A stretch of 12,918 bases of DNA from an uncultured Eubacteriales bacterium (GCA_902478395.1 CABSKZ010000052.1:1-12918), one strand, 5' to 3'; counted from the stretch's first letter, positions 1 through 6,924 are shown. Notes: generated by a model not told the origin, from the letters alone. Numbers and translations: made by a program.

Positions 1-1
1 G

Positions 2-394
2 TATAATTATGCGATTTGTTTGAAAAATGATAATTATCCTATTGGATATGTAAATGTAAACATGGATGATAGTTACGATTTTGGGTATGGGCTTCGTAAA
101 GAATTTTGGCATAAAGGTATTGTTACAGAAGCGGGCAAGGCTGTTGTTGAACAGTTAAAAAAAGATAACATTCCATATATTACGGCAACACACGATATAA
201 AAAATCCCCGCAGCGGTGGTGTAATGAAACAACTGGGCATGAAATATCAGTATTCCTATGAGGAACAGTGGCAGCCCAAGGAACTGGTCGTTACTTTTAG
301 AATGTATCAATTAAATCTTAATGGCGCAAACGAAAGAGTATATCGAAAGTATTGGGATGAGTCGGATGTACATTTTATAGAAACAGATATATAA
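2..394 (+). CDS. GNAT-family N-acetyltransferase, 5' end cut by window edge
   Basis: This is the C-terminal 130 residues of an acetyltransferase of the RimJ/RimL-like GNAT fold, which transfers an acetyl group from acetyl-CoA to an amine. The frame is open back to the window edge, so the TTG at position 20 is internal and the real start lies to the left. Visible family features are the strand IGYVNV, the segment LRKEFWHKGIVTEA (the acetyl-CoA pyrophosphate-binding turn followed by its helix), and NPRSGGVMKQLGMKYQ, the usual late helix in which relatives recognise a changed 'later' residue of the same protein. The substrate cannot be read from sequence. The DNA is strikingly AT-rich: 13 G/C in the first 60 bases, against about half in the core genes to the right. 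This suggests possible horizontal acquisition. GNAT membership is confident; the specific role is unknown. Confidence 0.85.
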   Translation, partial: YNYAICLKNDNYPIGYVNVNMDDSYDFGYGLRKEFWHKGIVTEAGKAVVEQLKKDNIPYITATHDIKNPRSGGVMKQLGMKYQYSYEEQWQPKELVVTFRMYQLNLNGANERVYRKYWDESDVHFIETDI

Positions 395-1118
395 ACAGAT
401 GCAGAACCCGAGCAGGGGAAGGCTTGGGATAGTATCAATAGAGGTTTTTTAAAATAAAATATGGAAAGGCCACTCATTCCGATGCTTGCTTCGAAATTTA
501 ATTGAAAAGCAATGAAACAGAAGAGGTGAAATGTTTGATTGCCTCCCAGATGGTGTCTGCAAAAAATTGAAGATATACACGGATATAAATATTCTTTCAT
601 CGTATAAAAAGAACGAAAGCACTGTTGCTTTTGCTCTCTTGACGATATCAATCATGGTTTGCTGCAAGCTGAATTTAACGATAGGTGATTTTGGCGCGGT
701 GGATTTTTACGGACCACATGAGATAGGGCGATTCGGGAATGAGAAGAATCGCGAAGCTTCGGCTCTATAGCGGAGACTGCGGCCCGTATGGGAAACCCGC
801 AAACACAGTTGTTTTCCCCTTCTAAATAATTGTTTTTTCAACTGACTGCATTCCGACGTGATTTTTGCCGTTTCTCCCACCCCGCGGCGCCCGATTTTCG
901 GCTTTTGGGAATATCGCATACAACATGCATCGGTTCGGTTAATACCGTATGCAATAGGCCGAAACAGAAGCGATAATAACAGAAAAAGTTGAAGCTTCGA
1001 ATGAAATCAGGCTGATTCGAATTACTTGCGAGCATAAAAAGAGCGTGCCTTGGAATATTCCAAAGCGCGCTCTTGTGTTATTTCCTAACGCAAAATAAGT
1101 GGAAAAATTACAGCGGCT
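395..1118. other. Gene-poor interval with small hairpins
   Basis: No convincing gene is present. The best open frame on the plus strand, 531-770 (79 codons), has a purine-rich GAGGTG only two bases before its ATG, no recognisable domain and one Cys-rich hydrophobic patch; it may be chance or a relic. Small inverted repeats are visible: a 7-bp stem at 728-734 with 746-752 followed by the 10-base palindrome CGAAGCTTCG (752-761); GCATAC (916-921) facing GTATGC (947-952) with an inner CGGT/ACCG pair; and TTCGAAT (996-1002) facing ATTCGAA (1015-1021). None has a T-tract. The right end contains the yebC terminator. Composition shifts from AT-rich to balanced across this interval. Confidence 0.6.
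1036..1072 (-). terminator. Rho-independent terminator of yebC
   Basis: A 15-bp hairpin (1041-1055 with 1058-1072) has one G-T pair, one C-A mismatch and the self-complementary centre GGAATATTCC. Read on the minus strand, it lies about 45 bases past the yebC stop and is followed directly by TTTTT (plus-strand AAAAA at 1036-1040). The plus-strand direction has no T-run after the stem, so this serves the minus-strand gene. Confidence 0.85.
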
Positions 1119-1850
1119 TTATTCCTCCCAGTTGTGGTAGACATTTTGAACATCGTCGTCATCTTCGAGCGTATCGATGAGTTTGGACATAAACAGAATA
1201 TCCTTTTCGTCTGTCAGTGCCACAGTGGTCTGCGGGATTTGTTCCACTTCCGCAGAGGCAAATTCGTAGCCTTTTTCAGTCAATTTATCATATACGGAGG
1301 AAAAATCCTCCGGAGCCGTCAGAATTTCATAGCAGCCCTCCTGCGGGGAGAAATCCTCCGCACCTGCGTCGAGCGCGTCCATCATGAGGGTATCCTCATC
1401 GATGTCGTTATCCTCGCCGGCATCTATGATCAACACACCCTTTTTGTCGAACAGAAAGCCGACACAGCCGCTTTGACCAAGGTTGCCGCCGAACTTGTCG
1501 AAGTAATGGCGCATATCGCCCGCAGTGCGGTTGCGGTTGTCGGTAAGCGTTTCTACGATGACAGCAACCCCGCTGGGCCCGTAGCCCTCGTAAGTGATTT
1601 CCTCATAGTTATCCCCGCCCATCTCGCCAGACGCTTTTTTGATGCAGCGCTCGATATTATCATTCGGCATATTGTTTGCCTTCGCCTTGGCGATGGCATC
1701 CTTGAGCTTCCCGTTGGTTTCCGGATCCGGCCCGCCTGCCTTCACGATAACCGTGAGTTCCCGGCCGAGCTTAGTGAAAATTTTTCCTTTTTTAGCATCA
1801 CTTTTTTCTTTTTTATGTTTAATATTGGACCATTTTGAATGACCTGACAT
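1119..1850 (-). CDS. yebC: YebC/PmpR family translation/regulatory protein
   Basis: A 243-residue member of the YebC/TACO1 family. Family members have been described as transcriptional regulators (PmpR) and, more recently, as factors helping ribosomes through difficult sequences such as proline runs. The N-terminus MSGHSKWSNIKHKK is the family hallmark, followed by AKAKANNMPNDNIERCIKK (helical domain) and YEGYGPSGVAVIVETLTDN, then the acidic C-terminal domain ending DDDDVQNVYHNWEE. Length is normal. The frame extends 23 codons further upstream, but the ATG at 1850 is chosen because it gives the invariant MSGHSKW start and has AGGAG about ten bases before it. The gene stands alone, is divergent from spoVAE and ends at a strong terminator. 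No clear promoter could be fixed in the divergent gap on this strand. Identification is very secure; the cellular role in this organism is inferred from the family. Confidence 0.97.
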   Translation of the reverse strand: MSGHSKWSNIKHKKEKSDAKKGKIFTKLGRELTVIVKAGGPDPETNGKLKDAIAKAKANNMPNDNIERCIKKASGEMGGDNYEEITYEGYGPSGVAVIVETLTDNRNRTAGDMRHYFDKFGGNLGQSGCVGFLFDKKGVLIIDAGEDNDIDEDTLMMDALDAGAEDFSPQEGCYEILTAPEDFSSVYDKLTEKGYEFASAEVEQIPQTTVALTDEKDILFMSKLIDTLEDDDDVQNVYHNWEE

Positions 1851-1902
1851 TGTTTGCTCACTCCTGTTTCTTAATTTCCTTTTGCATGATTTTTTCAAAA
1901 TC

Positions 1903-1931
1903 GCATATTTTTTGTACAACCGCCCATACTA
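1903..1931 (+). promoter_or_regulatory. Putative sigma-G (forespore) promoter of spoVAE
   Basis: GCATA (1903-1907), a 17-base spacer, then CATACTA (1925-1931). This matches the Bacillus sigma-G pattern of a GHATR-type -35 and a CATNHTA-type -10. It sits 36 bases before the spoVAE ATG, giving a start near 1938 and a short leader. In other spore formers spoVA genes are expressed in the forespore under sigma-G, so the gene's identity agrees with the promoter type. Confidence 0.65.
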
Positions 1932-1967
1932 CTATTAAAAATAGTTTTGGAAGGCGGTAACAGTTCT

Positions 1968-2324
1968 ATGCAATATCTTTGGGTGTTTTTGGTTGGCGGC
2001 GCACTCTGCACGATTGCGCAGGTCTTAATTGATAAATGCAAGCTCACACCGGCACGGATTTTGGTCATCTACGTCACGGCGGGCGTTTTGCTGACACTGG
2101 TTGGTGTATATGAGCCGTTGGTCAAGTTTGCGGGCTGCGGAGCGACGGTTCCGCTGACCGGATTTGGATACTGCCTCGCGAAGGGCGCGATGAAGGGCGT
2201 ATCTCAATTCGGGTTCTGGGGTATTTTTTCCGGCGGCGTGACGGGAGCTGCCGGTGGAATTGCAGCGGCTGTGGTATTCGGCTATCTGGCAGCGCTGATA
2301 TTCAAACCGAAGGCAAAGAAATGA
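1968..2324 (+). CDS. spoVAE: Stage V sporulation protein AE (SpoVAE)
   Basis: A 118-residue integral membrane protein of the SpoVAE/SpoVAEb type. In spore formers, SpoVA proteins form the forespore inner-membrane channel that moves dipicolinic acid into the spore and releases it at germination. Diagnostic stretches are IDKCKLTPARILV (about 21-33), GATVPLTGFGYCLAKG (58-73) and the final GYLAALIFKPKAKK. Hydrophobic membrane segments lie at about 4-22, 29-47 and 88-112. The ATG at 1968 is preferred over an upstream in-frame TTG at 1947, because GGAAGGCGG (1949-1956) lies between them at workable spacing and the family begins M-x-YLW. The expected partners spoVAC and spoVAD are not beside it: yebC is upstream and radC converges from downstream. 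This is either an extra copy or a split spoVA locus. No clear terminator follows; 2325-2425 has only GC-rich hairpins such as CCCCGC/GCGGGG (2345-2350 with 2367-2372) without a T-run. Confidence 0.93.
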   Translation: MQYLWVFLVGGALCTIAQVLIDKCKLTPARILVIYVTAGVLLTLVGVYEPLVKFAGCGATVPLTGFGYCLAKGAMKGVSQFGFWGIFSGGVTGAAGGIAAAVVFGYLAALIFKPKAKK

Positions 2325-2425
2325 GGGAAAGGCCGCCTGCGGCTCCCCGCGGGAAAAGCGGCTTATGCGGGGCGTTTGCAGGTCTGACAAAACCCGGAAG
2401 CCCGACGGTCTGCAATGGGGCAAAC

Positions 2426-3097
2426 CTATAAAATGGTGCCCATTTCCGTCATGCTGTAAAAGCGGTTTCCGCCGACGATGATATGGTCGATGACATATAC
2501 ATCGATTGCCTCCAGCGCGGCGACGAGCGTCTTCGTCGTTTCCACATCCTCCGGGGACGGACGGGGGTTGCCGCTGGGATGGTTGTGCGCCAGAATAATA
2601 TTCTGGGCGTTGTGTTTGAGCGCCTCGCTGACAATCAGGCGGGGATAGGCCTCCGTCTGGTTCACGGTTCCGCGGACCACGGTGCCGCTGTAGTGTACGC
2701 GGCGCTGGGAATCCAGGCAGATGATGGCAAATTCCTCATTTTTTTTCCCAATGAATAGGGATTTGGCGTATTCCCCGGCTGTTTCGGTATCTCCCAGAAT
2801 AATGTTCCGGTCCCATTTCGCGGTCTGATAGACGCGGGACAACTGGGGAATCAGCGTTAGCAGAACCGCGGCGTTTTCACCGACGCCTTCGACCTGCTGC
2901 AGCGCATATACGTCGGCGTCGAGTACATTTGCAATATTTCCGAAGTGGTCGATGAGCTTATGGGCAAGCTCATTGATATCCCTGCGGGGAATGGCAAAGT
3001 AGAGCAGCAGCTCCAGAATTTCATGCGGCTCAAAGCTGTCGATTCCCTCGTTTAAAAAACGTTTGCGCATCCGCATTCTATGTCCGTCGTGCGTCAT
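2426..3097 (-). CDS. radC: RadC family JAB/MPN+ domain protein
   Basis: A 223-residue RadC (UPF0758) protein of normal length. The N-terminal part (about 1-90) is helical with a helix-hairpin-helix-like turn, VEGVGENAAVLL (69-80). The C-terminal part is a JAB/MPN+ metalloprotease-fold domain with an intact zinc site: the motif AHNHPSGNPRPSPED (170-184) gives H171, H173 and D184, with E122 as the likely upstream acidic residue. The old link to DNA repair came from a mis-mapped E. coli mutation, and the true substrate of RadC proteins is unsettled, so no reaction is assigned. The ATG at 3097 has GGGAG seven bases upstream. The gene lies 35 bases downstream of pyrE on the same strand and is probably co-transcribed with it. 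It converges on spoVAE. Confidence 0.95.
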   Translation of the reverse strand: MTHDGHRMRMRKRFLNEGIDSFEPHEILELLLYFAIPRRDINELAHKLIDHFGNIANVLDADVYALQQVEGVGENAAVLLTLIPQLSRVYQTAKWDRNIILGDTETAGEYAKSLFIGKKNEEFAIICLDSQRRVHYSGTVVRGTVNQTEAYPRLIVSEALKHNAQNIILAHNHPSGNPRPSPEDVETTKTLVAALEAIDVYVIDHIIVGGNRFYSMTEMGTIL

Positions 3098-3132
3098 GGT
3101 AACACTCCCGAATCGAGTTTATCTTTGGTTTT

Positions 3133-3720
3133 TTATTTTTCGGCTTTGATTTGGCGGCTTCCCGGCTTTACGAGCGGGAGGCCTTTTTTACAGAGCGGGC
3201 ATTCGTCCGCCTCGTACGAGACAACCTCCATGGAGATGACGGATTCGAGCGGGACACCGAAGTCAATTTTTCCGCCGGTACGGTCCACGACTACGCCGAG
3301 GCCGACAACCTCGCCGCCGTGTTCGCGGACGATATCGATGACCTCACGGACGCTTCCGCCAGTCGTCACGACATCCTCCACGACAAGCACCTTCTGGCCC
3401 GGTTCAATGGTGAAGTTTCTGCGCAGAGTCATTTTCCCGTTTTCCCGTTCCGCGAAGATGTTTTTTACACCGAGGTGGCGGGAAACCTCATAGCTCATCT
3501 GAATTGCGCCGATGGCGGGGCCGATGACAAGCTCCACACCCTTGCCGGCAAATTTTTCAGCCAGAGCGCGGCAGAGCTCTTCACTGTATTTTGTGTATTG
3601 GAAGATTTTTGCACATTGCAGATATTTATCCGAATGGCGGCCGGAGGTCAGCAAAAAGTGCCCCTCCTGAAGCACATCGGCCTCTTTTAGGATTTCTAAA
3701 ACTCTCTCTTTTGTAATCAA
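3133..3720 (-). CDS. pyrE: Orotate phosphoribosyltransferase
   Basis: A 195-residue type I phosphoribosyltransferase that converts orotate and PRPP to orotidine 5'-phosphate in pyrimidine synthesis. The PRPP-binding signature VLVVEDVVTTGGS lies at 111-123. GHFLLTSGRHSDKYLQ (20-35) is the OPRT N-terminal hood and orotate loop, and the catalytic flexible loop lies near RENGKMTLRRNF (92-103). The pattern resembles the TIGR01367 (pyrE_Therm) branch, whose C-terminal CPLC pair is present (174-177). The start is TTG at 3720: the family N-terminus begins here, AGGAA lies about eight bases upstream, and no ATG or GTG is available in frame nearby. A well-formed sigma-A promoter precedes it. No PyrR-type attenuator is visible in the short leader, and no other pyr genes are in the window, so pyrE is separated from the rest of the pathway here. 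Confidence 0.95.
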   Translation of the reverse strand: MITKERVLEILKEADVLQEGHFLLTSGRHSDKYLQCAKIFQYTKYSEELCRALAEKFAGKGVELVIGPAIGAIQMSYEVSRHLGVKNIFAERENGKMTLRRNFTIEPGQKVLVVEDVVTTGGSVREVIDIVREHGGEVVGLGVVVDRTGGKIDFGVPLESVISMEVVSYEADECPLCKKGLPLVKPGSRQIKAEK

Positions 3721-3759
3721 TCTGTTCGTTCCTTTCCTCTATATTTTTTCTTACCTATT

Positions 3760-3788
3760 ATTGTACACATTTTTCATACAAAATTCAA
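3760..3788 (-). promoter_or_regulatory. Sigma-A promoter of pyrE-radC
   Basis: Read on the minus strand: TTGAAT (3788-3783), exactly 17 bases, then TACAAT (3765-3760). The predicted start is near 3753, leaving a leader of about 33 bases before the pyrE TTG. That is too short for a PyrR or transcription-attenuation leader. Confidence 0.75.
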
Positions 3789-3889
3789 CTCTTTTTTTCA
3801 CGGCTCGGAATATGGTAAGGTTGGCAGGTGGCAACTTTTTTCCGTACCGGAATATACTGTACTATACGTTTATGATTTGAGGTGAGAAA

Positions 3890-4153
3890 ATGGGAGATGT
3901 GTTAATCGTGTTTTCATCCTCTACGACGGCCAACCGTCTGAAAAAGCTCGCGTTTAAAAATCAGATAAAGGGAGTCAGCATTGTGCAGACGCCGAAGGCA
4001 ATCAGTAAGGATGGATGCACATATTCCCTGCGCTGCAGTACAGGACAGGTCTCAGAGCTGACTGCGTTGGCGGATGAGTATGGAATACGGTACAACAAGA
4101 TATACAGGGAATATTTGGGCATGGATGGTTTAAAATCATATGAGCCGTATTAA
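3890..4153 (+). CDS. DUF3343 small protein (putative Se/S carrier-like)
   Basis: An 87-residue protein of the DUF3343 family (Pfam describes it as putative Se/S carrier protein-like). It starts with the strand VLIVFSSSTTANRLKKL, and its conserved core is TPKAISKDGCTYSLRC (34-49). In relatives the corresponding TPR-x-[I/L]S-x-GCGY-[S/A]-LR stretch carries the invariant cysteine, here C43; C49 is a second cysteine. No membrane segment is present, so it should be cytoplasmic. Its ATG follows a good GAGGTGAG site. It stands alone between the divergent pyrE promoter and a strong terminator, so it is a monocistronic unit. No cysteine desulfurase, selD or other sulfur-trafficking gene is nearby to support a particular carrier role. 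A TATACT element at 3853-3858 may be its -10, but a -35 could not be fixed. Family call is good; function is unproven. Confidence 0.8.
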   Translation: MGDVLIVFSSSTTANRLKKLAFKNQIKGVSIVQTPKAISKDGCTYSLRCSTGQVSELTALADEYGIRYNKIYREYLGMDGLKSYEPY

Positions 4154-4200
4154 CGGAATAGCTGGAGTTGTCCGGCATAACAGACAAAACCGGAAAAGTG

Positions 4201-4228
4201 AAAGAGGCGGAGAACCGTCTCTTTTTTT
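4201..4228 (+). terminator. Rho-independent terminator after DUF3343 gene
   Basis: A 10-bp stem (4201-4210 with 4215-4224, one G-T pair) has an AGAA tetraloop and runs directly into a T-tract (TTTTTTT from 4222). It lies 47 bases past the stop codon. Confidence 0.92.
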
Positions 4229-4443
4229 ACGGAATCGCACAAGTTGTAACCGGTAACTTTTTAGAAAAAATTGGGGCGGAATCCTATGTTTTGGAATGTT
4301 TCGTCCGGTAAAATAGAAAAGCAGATGGATTTACAATGAAATTCGGCGGAACAATCCTATATAGATGGAGCGCAGTAAAAGGAGGGCGCACCTCTGCTAT
4401 CTGTGAATTTTTACACTAGGTAGAAATGTGGCAAGTAAAGGGG

Positions 4444-4472
4444 TTGATTTTGTTCTGTTTTCATGATATGCT
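4444..4472 (+). promoter_or_regulatory. Sigma-A promoter of the diguanylate cyclase gene
   Basis: TTGATT (4444-4449), a 17-base spacer, then TATGCT (4467-4472). The spacer ends in TGA, giving an extended -10 (TGN). The start would be near 4479. This places transcription initiation inside the longest possible reading frame (open from 4426), which argues that translation begins at the downstream ATG at 4543. Confidence 0.55.
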
Positions 4473-4523
4473 AAATATAAACGAGGAGTGGCAGACACAG
4501 AATTTATTTTTTAGGATATTGCC

Positions 4524-4532
4524 GGAAGGGAG
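4524..4532 (+). promoter_or_regulatory. Ribosome binding site that decides the dgc start
   Basis: GGAAGGGAG ends ten bases before ATG 4543. The two earlier in-frame ATGs (4426, 4468) lack a comparable site; the first has only AGG about five bases away. The residues between 4426 and 4543 show no signal-peptide or membrane character that the protein needs. Confidence 0.6.
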
Positions 4533-4542
4533 AGAAGCGTCC

Positions 4543-6204
4543 ATGCCCAGGACAACAGAACGCAGGCAGCCAAAACGCGGATATTTTTACTGCTTTTTAG
4601 GCATGGCAGTTGTGGTGATACTGGCGCTGTTAACGGCTGGCTGGTTCCATACGCCGCTGCATGGAATCGAGATTTCAAAAGTAGGCCGGCTTTCAGAGGG
4701 GTGGATGCTGGACGGCAGACCCGTGACCCTGCCATGCACCTTAGATTTTTCCGGCAATCAGCTATATCTAACCAGAAGCCTTTCCGATATACATCAGGCT
4801 CAAGGCGATGTTTTTGTATTCCGTACCCGCTATGAATCGATTCGAGTCTGGGCAGATGAAAAAATCATTTATGAGGCAGCGCAGGGCAAAGCGCACGCAC
4901 TGAGCAGCATGTGGCACTTTATTCCGGTTGATGGGACAGCGGGGGCATCCCAGTTACAGGTAGAATTGGTCCGTTATGAGGACAGTAACCGATGGGAACT
5001 ACCAGAGGTGTTGTTTGACCAGCCAAGCGCAGTATATTTATATCTAATTGCATCGAATGTTTCGGCTATTCTGTTTTGGAGTATCAGTATTCTGATTACT
5101 ATCGCGCTGCTTCTGATAGCTGTATTTATGGCTGGATACAAAATTTCGGGCATCATTCCCATCGTTCCTCTGGCAGTTTTTGTTTTTTTGTCAGGACAGT
5201 GGATTATACTGGATTCCAAGCTGACTACCCTGTTGGGCGGGAATTATGCGATATCCTACTTTCTGAGCTACGCTGCCTTTTATCTGCTGACCGTCCCCTA
5301 TTTAATGTATATTCAGTTCATGCTGAATGGAGGAAAAAGAGCGTTCCGTATTTTGATATGGGCTTTCATTGTAAACGCGTTTGTCTGCTTCCTGCTGCAT
5401 ATACTGGGCGTGGTTTCTATCAGGGATACAGCGTTTACCGTCCATCTCCTCATAGCGGCGACGGTATTGCTTTCTACCCGCGCTTTTTGGCTTAGTGTTG
5501 TGCGGCGGCGGGAGCCGGAGCTGCGCTGGACCTTTGCGGGAACGCTGCTGTTCTTTGTATCAGGCTTGATTTCCATACTGTTGTATTATTTGAAGGCGCT
5601 TCCCCCGGCGAATAGCACTACTTTGTTTGCCTGGTCATTATGGATTCTGATAGTAGGCATGATGCTGGACGCGTTTTCCGCAATCAGCCGCTTCTGGAAG
5701 CAAAAAGAGTATACGGACTGGTACCGCAGGCTTGCAAGTGAAGACAATATGACAGGGCTGAGAAATCGAAATGCGTTCGAAGCGTATTTGCGGGAGCTTG
5801 CCGCAGCCCCTCCGTCCCATCTGCTATTTGTGATGCTTGATTTAGATAATTTGAAAGAAATTAACGATAAGCATGGGCACCACGTAGGAGACCAGTCGAT
5901 TTATATGGCGGCGCAGTGTATCAAAGATACGTTTGGAAACAATGGCCGTTGTTACCGTATCGGCGGCGATGAATTCTTTGTGATTTTAAGCGGACACATG
6001 AATGTTGAGCGCAGCATAGAGCGGTGCCTAAACCTTCTAAAAGAAAGAGAACAGCAGGCGGTTTGTCCGGTTGAACTTTCCTTCGGCTGGGCGGAGAAAG
6101 ACTTCCAGAGCGGTGTGGCAGTGCAGGAAAAGGAGATTTCTGATTTAGTGGTTTGTGCGGATGAATCCATGTACCGGCAAAAGAAAAAGAAAAAACACGG
6201 ATGA
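4543..6204 (+). CDS. Membrane diguanylate cyclase with extracytoplasmic sensor and 7TM region
   Basis: A 553-residue enzyme predicted to make cyclic di-GMP from two GTP. Order: membrane segment (about 13-34); an extracytoplasmic beta-rich domain (41-160) resembling the DISMED/jelly-roll ligand-binding domains of 7TMR-DISM proteins; seven membrane segments (about 170-197, 203-221, 236-258, 268-290, 297-315, 330-350, 361-380); a short linker; and a C-terminal GGDEF domain (400-550). The cyclase motifs are intact: DNMTGLRNRNAF (401-412), MLDLDNLKEIND (431-442), KHGHHVGD (443-450), RIGGDEFFVIL (472-482) and DESMYRQK (540-547). The allosteric I-site RxxD expected nine residues before GGDEF is GNNG (465-468), so product inhibition by that route is unlikely. 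The tail is poly-lysine (KKKKK). The start at 4543 rests on the ribosome site and the promoter at 4444-4472; a start at 4426 would add 39 residues. The ligand of the sensor is unknown. Confidence 0.92.
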   Translation: MPRTTERRQPKRGYFYCFLGMAVVVILALLTAGWFHTPLHGIEISKVGRLSEGWMLDGRPVTLPCTLDFSGNQLYLTRSLSDIHQAQGDVFVFRTRYESIRVWADEKIIYEAAQGKAHALSSMWHFIPVDGTAGASQLQVELVRYEDSNRWELPEVLFDQPSAVYLYLIASNVSAILFWSISILITIALLLIAVFMAGYKISGIIPIVPLAVFVFLSGQWIILDSKLTTLLGGNYAISYFLSYAAFYLLTVPYLMYIQFMLNGGKRAFRILIWAFIVNAFVCFLLHILGVVSIRDTAFTVHLLIAATVLLSTRAFWLSVVRRREPELRWTFAGTLLFFVSGLISILLYYLKALPPANSTTLFAWSLWILIVGMMLDAFSAISRFWKQKEYTDWYRRLASEDNMTGLRNRNAFEAYLRELAAAPPSHLLFVMLDLDNLKEINDKHGHHVGDQSIYMAAQCIKDTFGNNGRCYRIGGDEFFVILSGHMNVERSIERCLNLLKEREQQAVCPVELSFGWAEKDFQSGVAVQEKEISDLVVCADESMYRQKKKKKHG

Positions 6205-6290
6205 CCGCTTGTTTTGAAAGAAGCTGTGTGGTACAACTGGACTTTTTGCGTACATTAGCATGGCTTTATAGCTGTTTGGGGCTTTAAACG

Positions 6291-6313
6291 AGCCGCCGGC
6301 AGCATCGGCGGCT
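6291..6313 (+). repeat. Perfect 8-bp GC-rich hairpin after the dgc gene
   Basis: AGCCGCCG (6291-6298) faces CGGCGGCT (6306-6313) across a 7-base loop, about 87 bases past the dgc stop. No T-tract follows directly, although ATTTTT occurs 22 bases later. It could be a weak terminator or an mRNA 3'-end stabiliser for dgc. Confidence 0.5.
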
Positions 6314-6478
6314 ATGCCTTCGATAAACCCGGCAATTTTTAAGTGAATTTTGTTCGTGACAGTTTGTTGGCTTTGGTTAACTGCTGAAAGGGAGCCATCG
6401 ATTTACGGCAGATTGCAGCGGAAAAAGAGCAAACACAGGTTCAGTGTGCGAATACTATCATATTCGGTTCTTGTGGTA

Positions 6479-6518
6479 AACGGCATTTCCGGACATGTCC
6501 GGGGATGTCGTTCTTTTT
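6479..6518 (+). terminator. Rho-independent terminator in the gene-free region
   Basis: The hairpin arms are 6479-6495 and 6496-6512, pairing along nearly their whole length with three G-T pairs and centred on the perfect 14-base palindrome CCGGACATGTCCGG (6489-6502). The stem is followed by TTCTTTTT. It points with the plus strand but is about 275 bases beyond the dgc stop, so it either ends a long dgc 3' UTR or belongs to an unrecognised transcript. Confidence 0.7.
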
Positions 6519-6893
6519 AGTTCGAGAGACATCTTCTCTGTCTTTACCCAAATTTTATTTTTTTTGTTTGCTTGTGCCTGACAGCGTTTTAGATTATTAG
6601 AAATTTATGCAGAAGAATATACAGCTTAGAGCCGCTGGAGCTGATTTAACAACATAACGGCTATTTTCTGCAATATGATAATGTTATCTTTTCAAGGGGC
6701 CAGTCCCATTTTTCCAGGACGTTTTTATATGCGCAACCCACTGGTTTTATTTTGGGAAGGTATGGGTAGTGAAAAAGCGGGAGAGGTTGAAAATATTATA
6801 ATAACTTACTGCGGTACTGTTTTGGCCCGTTAGTATATGGTTGCGTATGTAATGCGACAATAAAACCCTTTCAGCTCCCTTATCAAGCAAGAC

Positions 6894-6924
6894 TTAAACC
6901 GTTAAGGGGATGCCTTCGGTTTAA
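6894..6924 (+). ncRNA. Strong two-part stem-loop, possible structured RNA element
   Basis: TTAAACCG (6894-6901) pairs perfectly with CGGTTTAA (6917-6924). Inside it, AAGG (6904-6907) pairs with CCTT (6913-6916) around a 5-base loop, leaving only a two-base bulge. A second partner, GGTTTTAA (about 6929-6936), lies just downstream and could compete for the same 5' arm, so the element could exist in two forms. It ends in a short TTTT. It lies upstream of the gntR promoter, so it is not part of that leader. No known family was recognised. Confidence 0.35.

Larger units (their letters stand above)
4154..4542. other. Intergenic leader between DUF3343 and diguanylate cyclase genes
   Basis: This interval holds the DUF3343 terminator (4201-4228), a hairpin with an 8-bp stem including two G-T pairs (4274-4281 with 4299-4306), and the promoter of the diguanylate cyclase gene (4444-4472). 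A GAGG/CCTC pair (4381-4394) could fold locally. The c-di-GMP riboswitch signatures (GEMM-I and GEMM-II conserved cores) were looked for because a c-di-GMP enzyme follows, and they were not seen. Confidence 0.55.

Noticed and set aside
531..770. 79-codon plus-strand frame with a Cys-rich hydrophobic patch
   Set aside because: The purine-rich site is only two bases from the ATG, there are no recognisable domain features, and the frame crosses the local composition change. Insufficient to call a gene.
2325..2425. GC-rich hairpins between spoVAE and radC as a bidirectional terminator
   Set aside because: Stems such as 2345-2350 with 2367-2372 lack a T-tract on either strand.
3707..3720. Identical TTGATTACAAAA at the starts of pyrE and comM
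   Set aside because: Both encode MITK with a TTG start; twelve shared bases in two short N-termini are most simply convergence on a common start, not a repeat element.
4229..4542. Possible c-di-GMP riboswitch before the diguanylate cyclase gene
   Set aside because: The conserved GEMM cores and tetraloop-receptor features were not found; only generic hairpins are present.
4426..4542. 39-residue N-terminal extension of the diguanylate cyclase from ATG 4426
   Set aside because: A promoter with an extended -10 lies inside it at 4444-4472, and the good ribosome site is at the downstream ATG 4543.
6390..6600. Open plus-strand frame with IDLRQIAAEKEQTQ resembling a helix of a DNA-binding protein
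   Set aside because: It has no start codon after the preceding TGA, the terminator hairpin lies inside it, and the latter half is low-complexity T-rich sequence.
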